From contig CAZOTE010000048.1 in NCBI GenBank assembly GCA_964582705.1, positions 1 through 14,957 of the forward strand: a DNA stretch of 14,957 nucleotides. The letters run 5' to 3'. Under the pieces are notes generated by a model. That model did not search any database and was not told the origin of the DNA. It saw only the letters and a list, made by a program, of their open reading frames with translations. Numbering within the stretch: position 1 is the stretch's first letter; the number at the start of each line of letters is the position of its first letter. Made by a program: the position numbers and the translations under genes. Positions 1-6,026 of the stretch are shown piece by piece. This stretch comes from Alkalibacter sp964582705 (GTDB lineage Bacteria > Bacillota > Clostridia > Eubacteriales > Alkalibacteraceae).

Positions 1-701
1 TTTACATCTCCTGCTGTAGATGTAATTGCTCCTGATCCATTTGTTGCTAGACTTACTGTTATTGTATTAGTTCCTTCATCAAAGGAAGATGTTAAACTAG
101 CATCATTACCACCTGGATCAGACAAAACAACATTTAGTGTATTATCTTGTGTTGTAACTGAAACTACGCCTACATCTTTAGTATAAGCTACGCCTTCTAC
201 TCCCAACTCTTTGGATCCCATATTATTTACTGAAAGCTCCATGCTTTGACCAGCATTTGATCCTATATGGAATTTTGCATCAAAGCTTCCGTCTAACAGC
301 TTTTGAGTATTGAATTCTGTACTGTTTGAAATCCTTGAAACTTCTTGTGCCAGCTGGTCCATTTCCTTTTGAATCTCTGCTCTGTCTTCATTGGTGTTGG
401 TATCATTGGCAGATTGAACCGCTAATTCTCTCATTCTGTTAAGGATTGAGTGCGTTTCATTTAATGCGCCCTCCGCAGTTTGGATAAGGCTGATTCCGTC
501 TTGTGCATTTCTGATACCTTGATTAAGTCCTCCGATTTGGCCTCTCATCTTTTCAGATATTGCAAGACCTGCAGCGTCATCACCGGCTCTGTTGATTCTT
601 AAGCCTGATGACAGCTTTTCCAACGATTTTGATTGTGAATTTTGTGCGCTTGTCAGCCTTGAATAAGTATTCATTGCTGAGATGTTGTTGTTAATTCTCA
701 T
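1..701 (-). CDS. Flagellin, N-terminal part (runs off the window)
   Basis: Structural subunit of the flagellar filament, exported through the flagellar type III apparatus and polymerised under the cap. The 233 visible codons begin MRINNNISAMNTYSRLTSAQ and continue through the D0/D1 core: the LSSGLRINRAGDDAAGLAIS block, then MRGQIGGLNQGIRNAQDGIS, then a long helical part ending in the FNTQKLLDG motif near residue 130. After that comes a Ser/Thr/Asn-rich, more variable stretch typical of the surface-exposed middle. The C-terminal D1/D0 half lies outside the window. The ATG at 701 is preceded 7 nt upstream by AAGGAGGA and by a regulated leader (separate entries). The conserved N-terminal core makes the family certain. 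Which flagellin paralogue it is (hag/fliC) cannot be told from half a gene. Confidence 0.96.
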   Translation of the reverse strand, partial: MRINNNISAMNTYSRLTSAQNSQSKSLEKLSSGLRINRAGDDAAGLAISEKMRGQIGGLNQGIRNAQDGISLIQTAEGALNETHSILNRMRELAVQSANDTNTNEDRAEIQKEMDQLAQEVSRISNSTEFNTQKLLDGSFDAKFHIGSNAGQSMELSVNNMGSKELGVEGVAYTKDVGVVSVTTQDNTLNVVLSDPGGNDASLTSSFDEGTNTITVSLATNGSGAITSTAGDV

Positions 702-708
702 TTCTTCT

Positions 709-749
709 TCCTCCTTGAAATTTTGTTATGCGAACTTCCTTTTTCGCAT
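709..749 (-). promoter_or_regulatory. CsrA-type leader: GGA-loop hairpin plus GGA in the Shine-Dalgarno
   Basis: On the minus strand, ATGCGAA (749-743) and TTCGCAT (734-728) form a perfect 7-bp stem around the 8-nt loop AAAGGAAG. The Shine-Dalgarno AAGGAGGA (716-709) follows 11 nt later, 7 nt before the flagellin ATG. A GGA in a hairpin loop plus a second GGA within the Shine-Dalgarno is the arrangement known from the Bacillus subtilis hag leader, where CsrA represses translation and FliW relieves it. The structure is seen directly; regulation by CsrA/FliW is inferred. Confidence 0.6.
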
Positions 750-826
750 TTATTTATAACAAGCCTATGATCACCTCGGCTTATCAACAAATTAAATATA
801 CTCATTCATTTCCTTTGTTATATCTT

Positions 827-852
827 ATATCGGGCATTGGTGTTTTTTTTTA
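827..852 (-). promoter_or_regulatory. Sigma-28 (SigD)-like flagellin promoter
   Basis: Reading the minus strand, TAAA (852-849) is followed after 14 nt by CCCGATAT (834-827). The sigma-28 consensus is TAAA-N15-GCCGATAA, so the -10 element is close and the spacer is one base short. It lies about 125 nt upstream of the flagellin start, giving a leader of roughly 120 nt, in line with late flagellar genes that carry regulated leaders. Confidence 0.55.
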
Positions 853-920
853 ATACTTAATTTAATTATATTTGTTTTTTAAAATATGGACTAACTTGTG
901 AGTTCGACCACGCCGCGCAA

Positions 921-952
921 AAAATGAAAAAAGAACCTCAAAATGAAGTTCT
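921..952 (-). terminator. Rho-independent terminator of the GGGtGRT remnant
   Basis: On the minus strand AGAACTTCA-TTT-TGAGGTTCT (952-932) forms a stem with one mismatch, followed by TTTTTTCATTTT. It lies about 40 bp downstream of the stop codon at 994, so it is probably the original terminator of that truncated gene. It also separates that unit from the flagellin transcription unit. Confidence 0.65.
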
Positions 953-993
953 GATTGTCTTATATAGTGGAGCGGAGCATATGGATCAGAAAT

Positions 994-1074
994 CTATTTC
1001 ATGGCTTCTTCTATCGCTAAAGCAACTGAAACGGTTGCTCCCACCATTGGATTGTTTCCATATTGCTTGCCCCA
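994..1074 (-). pseudogene. C-terminal remnant of a GGGtGRT-family protein
   Basis: The frame ending at the TAG at 994-996 reads WGKQYGNNPMVGATVSVALA followed by IEEAMK and stop. From memory this matches the very C-terminus of the GGGtGRT protein family, a conserved clostridial protein of unknown function (typically GNNPMVGATVAVAV...EEAMK). The frame is closed upstream by a TAG at 1075-1077, and no more of the gene is visible. What remains is the last 27 codons plus the terminator. The rest was probably lost when mobile DNA to the right rearranged. The family name is recalled rather than searched; that it is a real gene end is better supported. Confidence 0.55.
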
Positions 1075-1261
1075 CTAAACTTCTGATTGCATCTATGCTG
1101 TAAATATGCAGATAACCTCTATATTAAATACAATGAGCTGTTCAAGTGTGTCCCAATGAGAATTAAAACCAAAATTTTTCACTCTTCCATTACACTAGAT
1201 TAGTTTTGTTGTGATCGTTTGCTTTTTTGCAGATATCCGGAAAGTGTCCCCTTTTACTCTG
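1075..1261. other. Intergenic debris ending in an IS21-end-like sequence
   Basis: No credible gene is visible. The right edge (1240-1256, GAAAGTGTCCCCTTTTA) matches the end of the repeat seen at 2359, 4439 and 14126. A shorter look-alike (AAGTGTGTCCCA) lies near 1150. The stretch separates the truncated GGGtGRT gene from the RsgA gene and is best read as scar tissue from a lost insertion. Confidence 0.35.
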
Positions 1262-2323
1262 TTAATCTTTTCGCTCCTTAACAAATTTCCGCGCATTTTT
1301 CATGCCGCCAAACTCTTTAAACATACGCTCTATCTTTTTGTTTTCAATCTGCTTGCTATTTAAGCCCTCATAAGAAATCTCATTCTTTAGCTTTATATAG
1401 CTATTGAGCCTTCTTTGATCAATTGTGCCTTCAGACAATGCTTTTTGGATAGCACAGCCTGGTTCATTTTTATGCGAGCAATCGTTAAATTTGCATAGCT
1501 GGGCAAGCCTTTCTATATCCTCAAATGTTTTTGACAGGTCTGTGCTTTGAACGCCTAACTCTCTCATTCCCGGCGTATCAATCACAACTCCGCCAAGCAG
1601 ACTAGGAAACATCTCCCGTCCTGTGGTCGTATGCTTGCCTTTGTCGCTTTTCCCGACTTCTTTTGTTTCAAGCATCGTTTTACCTAGCATTTGATTTATA
1701 AGCGTCGATTTTCCCACACCAGAAGAACCAATAAAAGCTGCAGTTATTCCTTCTTTCAAGTAGGGTTTAAACTTATCAATGTTATCCTCAAATACAGATG
1801 TTGTAATTATGTCTGCATAGAACGAAACCTGCTCTACCTCTTGAATTACCTGTGTCAAATTTTCGCATAGATCAGATTTTGTCAACACTATTACAGGCTT
1901 GGCACCGCTATCCCAAGCAATAGATAGATATCTCTCCAAACGATTTAAATTGTAATTGCTATTTAGAGACATGCAAATAAATACAATATCAATATTAGAT
2001 GCTACTACCTGAGCCTGATTTTTTATGCCTACTGCCGTACGCAAAAATATACTCTTACGAGTCAATATGTGATGGATGATAGCCAAATCTTTCGTTTTTT
2101 CATAAGATACCATCACGTAGTCTCCAACTGCCGGGAACTTTGAAAGCTCTTTAGTTTCGTGTCTTAGCTTTCCGGATATTTGAGCTTGGTGCTCGCCATC
2201 AAATGCCATTACTTTATACGATCCTTTATGTTGGGCAATCACTCGAGCTATTCTTAAACCTTCGTAGATGCTAGATTCATTTATATATCGGTCTGTTAAA
2301 CCATACGTTTTTAATAACTTCAA
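1262..2323 (-). CDS. rsgA: Ribosome small subunit-dependent GTPase A (RsgA/YjeQ family)
   Basis: A circularly permuted GTPase that checks maturation of the 30S subunit late in ribosome assembly and acts in the cytoplasm. The 353 residues start with an OB-fold-like part (about 20-90). The GTPase motifs follow in permuted order: G4 TKSD (148-151), G1 GSSGVGKS (199-206), the KHTTT switch (230-234) and G3 DTPG (249-252). A C-terminal zinc site CKFNDCSHKNEPGC (C277, C282, H284, C290) completes the fold. The start is TTG at 2323, fixed by AGGAGG 7 nt upstream. It is slightly longer than the usual housekeeping RsgA (about 290-300 residues), so it may be a second, accessory copy. IS21-end-like sequences lie just beyond its stop and upstream of its start, which suggests it sits in a mobile segment. 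Confidence 0.93.
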   Translation of the reverse strand: MKLLKTYGLTDRYINESSIYEGLRIARVIAQHKGSYKVMAFDGEHQAQISGKLRHETKELSKFPAVGDYVMVSYEKTKDLAIIHHILTRKSIFLRTAVGIKNQAQVVASNIDIVFICMSLNSNYNLNRLERYLSIAWDSGAKPVIVLTKSDLCENLTQVIQEVEQVSFYADIITTSVFEDNIDKFKPYLKEGITAAFIGSSGVGKSTLINQMLGKTMLETKEVGKSDKGKHTTTGREMFPSLLGGVVIDTPGMRELGVQSTDLSKTFEDIERLAQLCKFNDCSHKNEPGCAIQKALSEGTIDQRRLNSYIKLKNEISYEGLNSKQIENKKIERMFKEFGGMKNARKFVKERKD

Positions 2324-2358
2324 TATTATTCCTCCTATAAATTAGCTTTGAACAGGAA

Positions 2359-2386
2359 GGAGGTTGGTATAGAAGTATCCCCTTTA
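2359..2386. repeat. IS21-end-like repeat, copy between RsgA and AbiE
   Basis: GGAGGTTGGTATAGAAGTAT followed by CCCCTTTA. It matches the 3' half of the longer copies at 4439-4498 and 14126-14187 in the same orientation. It lies between the abiEii stop and the rsgA start. No terminator is visible here, so read-through from abiEii into rsgA is possible. Confidence 0.5.
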
Positions 2387-2439
2387 ATTTTCTAGATTGC
2401 TAACGTTCCGAAGCTACATTCTCTCTAGGTGGGTTGCTA

Positions 2440-3399
2440 TTATTTTACTTCTCTTATTTTCCATAACGCCATTGGATGATTTCTAATTCGATCTAAAATC
2501 TTCTCATCTTCAAAGAGTAGCTCTGGAATGTAGTCTCCACCTTCAAACCTGTCCAAGAACTCCTTCTCTTCCTTTGTCAAAACCATTAAATCAGAAATGT
2601 AATCTTTAACAAGCTTCTTAGCCGACTCCAATTCAAACTCATCTTTTGATTTAATGACAGGATAGAGATCTGTCTTGACCTTCCTCTTAGTAATTGAGTT
2701 CATGCCTTTGGTATCAAAGGTCTTGTTTATACTATTTTTATTCCTCGCTGATATGGCTGCATAGAATACAACGCACTTCTTAAGCATGTCCTCTTCCGAT
2801 TCATCAAAAAGACCATAGTGAATCATATTTCTTGCATCATATAAGTCCCTGGCTGCAGCTCTGCTTAACAGTGCATTCATCTTACTTCCATATATCTCAA
2901 TTGGAGCAAGAGACTTCACCTTATATTCACTGGAGAAATGCTCAGTTATGATGGGTCTTTCTTCCACTTCAAGAACGTGGGACCGTAAAGAGTAATTAAC
3001 TTCAATCTTGATATTATCCTTATTCCCGCTCGCTCCCATGTAATCATAGACACATGAGTCCAAGCTATGAGGATTTTTCGTCTTGGGATTTTTCGAATAA
3101 CCCTGAGAAATCATATAGCGATCAATAGTATTATTAATACCCTCTCGACTTTCTAGCATTTCTTCTCTATTGCTAGTGATTAAATAATCCAAATCTATAT
3201 CTACAGAAAGACGTGGCAAGTTGAAAATCGTAAGATTAATTGCTGTCCCACCTTTTAGTGCAAGACTATCTTTTAAAATTGGATTTGTGTTTAAATATTT
3301 CAGAATGTCCGCTAGCCTCGTTACCTTTTCTAGTGTATCCCTCACAAATCCTAATTCTTCAGCTTTTTTCCCTAAATATATAATGTCATAATTAGACAA
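2440..3399 (-). CDS. abiEii: AbiEii/AbiGii-family nucleotidyltransferase toxin
   Basis: Toxin of an AbiE-type (type IV) toxin-antitoxin and abortive-infection system. Family members are DNA polymerase beta-like nucleotidyltransferases that stop growth, some by adding nucleotides to tRNA. In 319 residues the conserved motifs are visible: KGGTAI (49-54) with DIDLD (67-71) for the nucleotidyltransferase core, KIEVNY (131-136), the lysine helix around K173 (IYGSKMNALLSR), and RDLYDARN (184-191). The start is TTG at 3399, supported by a perfect AAGGAGG 8 nt upstream. It overlaps the abiEi stop by 8 bp, so the pair is translationally coupled with the antitoxin made first. All catalytic motifs look intact. 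Confidence 0.9.
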   Translation of the reverse strand: MSNYDIIYLGKKAEELGFVRDTLEKVTRLADILKYLNTNPILKDSLALKGGTAINLTIFNLPRLSVDIDLDYLITSNREEMLESREGINNTIDRYMISQGYSKNPKTKNPHSLDSCVYDYMGASGNKDNIKIEVNYSLRSHVLEVEERPIITEHFSSEYKVKSLAPIEIYGSKMNALLSRAAARDLYDARNMIHYGLFDESEEDMLKKCVVFYAAISARNKNSINKTFDTKGMNSITKRKVKTDLYPVIKSKDEFELESAKKLVKDYISDLMVLTKEEKEFLDRFEGGDYIPELLFEDEKILDRIRNHPMALWKIREVK

Positions 3400-4159
3400 G
3401 TATGTCGCCTCCTTGATCCGTCATTTCAAATAACCCATCAGGTACCATCAGTTCCCATTCCCTGTTATAGGAGCTATCTTCCTTTGCTTCACTCACAAGG
3501 TACCGTCTGCTTTTTCCTATTTTACCTTTGCAATATTCTATGAACTCCTTTGAAAGCTGCGTCTCCTTTCGATAATGATCTAGGAGATATCCTACCCGTT
3601 GATAAAGACCTTGGGTATCATATATATCAAGATACCTTATAAGCTTCTTTTCATCCAAGTAATGGATCCCTTCAAGGCAGTTCAGCAGTTCTTCAAATCC
3701 ACCTATTTTATTGAAATCCCTTATGCTGTCAACAACTGTCCGTTCCATATCAGTTATTCTAACCCCAGTGGTGTTCTTTGCTTCAAAAACGCCTTCACTC
3801 ATTCTAGATGCAACATACTTATAAATTACATGATTATATTCAAAGTGATTAAACTTTGTTTCAGATGAAACATACACTTCATAAAACACTTGATTCGCCA
3901 GCCCATAATATTCAAAAGCACTATGGTGCGAGATGTACGCAGTATCGGTTATGGCGCAAGCGATTTGATAACGAGTTGCTACAAGCTGCCTTGTTGTTGG
4001 ATTTACAACAGAATAGATATTCTTTCTGACCTTTCTAACAAGGTCTCTTTTCATCAAACGATTTAGCTGAGTATATGCTGTCTTCTCATTACCTGCTAGC
4101 TTCTTTACATCATCGATTGTAAAAACCGGATACTTCGCCAATTCAGTAAATACATCCAC
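3392..4159 (-). CDS. abiEi: AbiEi-family antitoxin and autoregulator
   Basis: Antitoxin of the AbiE pair. In the family it represses its own operon by binding inverted repeats, and it neutralises AbiEii without forming a stable complex. The 255 residues begin with a winged helix-turn-helix (about 1-60: VFTIDDVKKLAG...AYTQLNRLMKRDLVRKVRKN). The AbiEi C-terminal domain follows (YISHHSAFEYYGL near 95, TDMERTVVDSI near 136-146, then a helical end). The start is GTG at 4159 with GAGGTGA just upstream. The ATG four bases further upstream opens a short dead frame. It is the first gene of the operon, directly downstream of a promoter and operator region (separate entry). Confidence 0.9.
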   Translation of the reverse strand: MDVFTELAKYPVFTIDDVKKLAGNEKTAYTQLNRLMKRDLVRKVRKNIYSVVNPTTRQLVATRYQIACAITDTAYISHHSAFEYYGLANQVFYEVYVSSETKFNHFEYNHVIYKYVASRMSEGVFEAKNTTGVRITDMERTVVDSIRDFNKIGGFEELLNCLEGIHYLDEKKLIRYLDIYDTQGLYQRVGYLLDHYRKETQLSKEFIEYCKGKIGKSRRYLVSEAKEDSSYNREWELMVPDGLFEMTDQGGDILV

Positions 4160-4203
4160 TCATCTCACCTCTTTTTACTTTTGGCATGATTTTCTTCCCG
4201 ATT

Positions 4204-4320
4204 GAAGAATAACGTTCTATTTTTAAAATTTTATAGCGATTCAACTGATTGCTATTCATCTTTTTTTAATTTTAGCACGTTATTCTTCACAAGTAAATAA
4301 AATCGTTCTATTTTTAAAAT
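4204..4320 (-). promoter_or_regulatory. abiE promoter with inverted-repeat operator and 17-bp direct repeat
   Basis: GAAGAATAACG (4204-4214) and CGTTATTCTTC (4278-4288) are a perfect 11-bp inverted repeat. A 17-bp direct repeat, CGTTCTATTTTTAAAAT, occurs at 4213-4229 and 4304-4320. On the minus strand TTTACT (4297-4292), a 17-nt spacer and TAAAAT (4274-4269) make a plausible promoter, and one operator arm falls inside its spacer. This fits AbiEi autorepression. The repeats are seen directly; the protein that binds them is inferred. Confidence 0.6.
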
Positions 4321-4438
4321 AAATAATTAACCAAGAATCTCTTTTGAATCTTCCTTGGTTTGTTGCATAAGAATAAAGCCACTCAGTGGGTTTTGCTTAT
4401 CGTTCTCCTATTTTATGTGTAATGAAACTCCAAACCAC

Positions 4439-4498
4439 GGATGCTTTTACGCACCCGTAACATAAGTTTGGGAGGTTGGTTGAGAAATGTCCCCTTTA
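4439..4498. repeat. IS21-end-like repeat with hairpin, upstream of the VTC operon
   Basis: About 60 bp running from GGATGCTTTTAC to GAGAAATGTCCCCTTTA, roughly 80% identical to 14126-14187 downstream of the decayed IS21. The left part folds as ACGGATG-loop-CACCCGT (one mismatch), and the copy at 14124 folds with different bases at the same place. The stretch just to its left (4321-4436) holds no gene. It contains a short hairpin AACCAAG/CTTGGTT (about 4330-4362) and GCCACTCAGTGGGTTTT near 4378, which could be a weak terminator. Confidence 0.5.
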
Positions 4499-4605
4499 TT
4501 ATTTAATCTTCTTGAAAGGTTCACACAAAGTTCAAATTCCCATCATTCAAAATCCACCTTCATATTTCATAATATGACTATAGAACAATTTGAAGGAGGA
4601 AAATC

Positions 4606-5340
4606 ATGTCACAAAACAATAATTTCAATTATATATTCGAAAGAGTTGAAAAAAAATACATGTTGTCTGAAATTTTATATAAAAGGCTATTAAAATCAAT
4701 TTCAGATCACATGTCTGCCGATGAATACGGATTGTCGACCATATGCAATATATACTATGATACACCAAATTATGATTTAATAAGAAATTCCATCGAAAAG
4801 CCAGTGTATAAAGAAAAGCTTCGCTTGAGAGGCTATGGCGCTCCATCAAAAAAGGATACAGTATTTCTTGAAATAAAGAAAAAATACAAAGGCGTTGTTT
4901 ACAAAAGAAGAATTTCTTTATCTCTCCAGGAAGCTTCAAACTATCTTAACAATGGCATCAAGCCAAGCTCAAGAGGTCAAATCCTAAATGAGATAGATTA
5001 CTTCATTGGTTTTTACAAGCCTGAGCCAAAGCTGTTTTTAGCCTATGACAGGATTGCATATTTTGACAAAGAGAATCCAAGCTTAAGAATCACCTTTGAT
5101 AATAACATCAGAAGCAGAGAATATGATTTAAATATGGAAAAGGGCACTTACGGAGAGACTCTTTTGAATGACGGGTTTTGTTTAATGGAAGTAAAAACAA
5201 CAGATTCCATGCCATTATGGCTAGTGCGAATTCTATCGGAATTGGCAGTATATCCGAAATCATTCTCTAAATACGGAAACATATATAAAGAAAACTTAAT
5301 AGAAAACAGGAGGAGGCAAAAATGTTTACAAGTATTTTAA
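4606..5340 (+). CDS. VTC-domain (polyphosphate polymerase-like) protein
   Basis: A triphosphate-tunnel-fold protein of the VTC family. The family includes the eukaryotic vacuolar polyphosphate polymerase core; bacterial members often sit beside DUF4956 proteins. In 244 residues the tunnel residues are visible in order: FERVEKKYML (11-20), KEKLRLRGYG (69-78), FLEIKKKYKG (87-96) followed by YKRR, DRIAYFDKENPSLRITFD, LMEVKTTD and the SFSKYG motif near the C-terminus. No signal peptide or membrane segment is seen, so it is probably cytosolic at the membrane face. The ATG at 4606 has GAAGGAGG 7 nt upstream. Its end overlaps the next gene by 19 bp. Polyphosphate synthesis is a family-based inference; the bacterial substrate is not settled by sequence. 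Confidence 0.85.
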   Translation: MSQNNNFNYIFERVEKKYMLSEILYKRLLKSISDHMSADEYGLSTICNIYYDTPNYDLIRNSIEKPVYKEKLRLRGYGAPSKKDTVFLEIKKKYKGVVYKRRISLSLQEASNYLNNGIKPSSRGQILNEIDYFIGFYKPEPKLFLAYDRIAYFDKENPSLRITFDNNIRSREYDLNMEKGTYGETLLNDGFCLMEVKTTDSMPLWLVRILSELAVYPKSFSKYGNIYKENLIENRRRQKCLQVF

Positions 5341-5996
5341 GCACTGCGGAAAGCAGCCTCACAATTTCAGATGCCTTAATCGCCACATCAGCGTCCTTAA
5401 TATTGGGACTTGTAGTTTCACTGACATATATGAATAGCGGCTCCTACTCAAAAAACTTTGTCATCTCGCTGGTAATGCTGCCTGCATTAGTGCAGATAGT
5501 GATAATGATGGTAAACGGAAATCTGGGAACGGGTGTTGCCGTCATGGGAGCCTTCAGCTTGGTAAGATTCCGTTCCCTTCCTGGGAGCTCCAAAGAAATT
5601 TCAACAATATTCTTTGCGATGGCGGTAGGTCTTTCAACTGGTATGGGATATGTATCCTTCGCAGCAGTAATTACGGTTATACTTTCTCTAGCACTTCTTC
5701 TATTGTCAAAAACAAATTTTGGCGGCGGAGAAACCTCAACAAAAGAGCTTAAGGTTACTATACCGGAAAACCTTAACTATACAGCTATATTTGATGACTT
5801 GTTTGAAAAATATACTAAAAGCGCTGTGCTGGAAAAGGTCAAGACTACAAATCTTGGAAGCATGTTTGATCTTCATTACCACATAGATTTGAAGGATAAA
5901 TCCCTGGAAAAGGCATTTATAGACGAAATCAGATGCAGGAATGGAAATTTGACTATATCCTGCAATGAAAGCCAAACAACAAAGGACGAATTATAA
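5322..5996 (+). CDS. DUF4956 integral membrane protein
   Basis: 224 residues. The N-terminal 135 residues contain about four membrane segments (18-37, 46-64, roughly 68-82 with 90-110, and 112-128), with the conserved GAFSLVRFRSLPGSSKEI loop that marks DUF4956. A soluble C-terminal domain of about 85 residues follows. The start ATG is preceded by AGGAGG inside the end of the VTC gene, so the two are translationally coupled. The constant pairing of DUF4956 with VTC-domain proteins suggests that it anchors the tunnel protein or forms a channel for its product. That role is inferred and no enzyme motif is visible. Confidence 0.85.
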   Translation: MFTSILSTAESSLTISDALIATSASLILGLVVSLTYMNSGSYSKNFVISLVMLPALVQIVIMMVNGNLGTGVAVMGAFSLVRFRSLPGSSKEISTIFFAMAVGLSTGMGYVSFAAVITVILSLALLLLSKTNFGGGETSTKELKVTIPENLNYTAIFDDLFEKYTKSAVLEKVKTTNLGSMFDLHYHIDLKDKSLEKAFIDEIRCRNGNLTISCNESQTTKDEL

Positions 5997-6026
5997 AAGA
6001 TTATTTTAAAATAAGGAGATAACATC

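Noticed and set aside
1100..1190. Short minus-strand frame starting VKNFGFNSHWDTLEQL
   Set aside because: It is under 30 codons, has only a weak ribosome site and no clear family; it is treated as debris.
4487..4693. Open frame of 68 codons upstream of and overlapping the VTC gene
   Set aside because: No ribosome site at its start, no recognisable motif, and it overlaps the well-supported VTC start in another frame.
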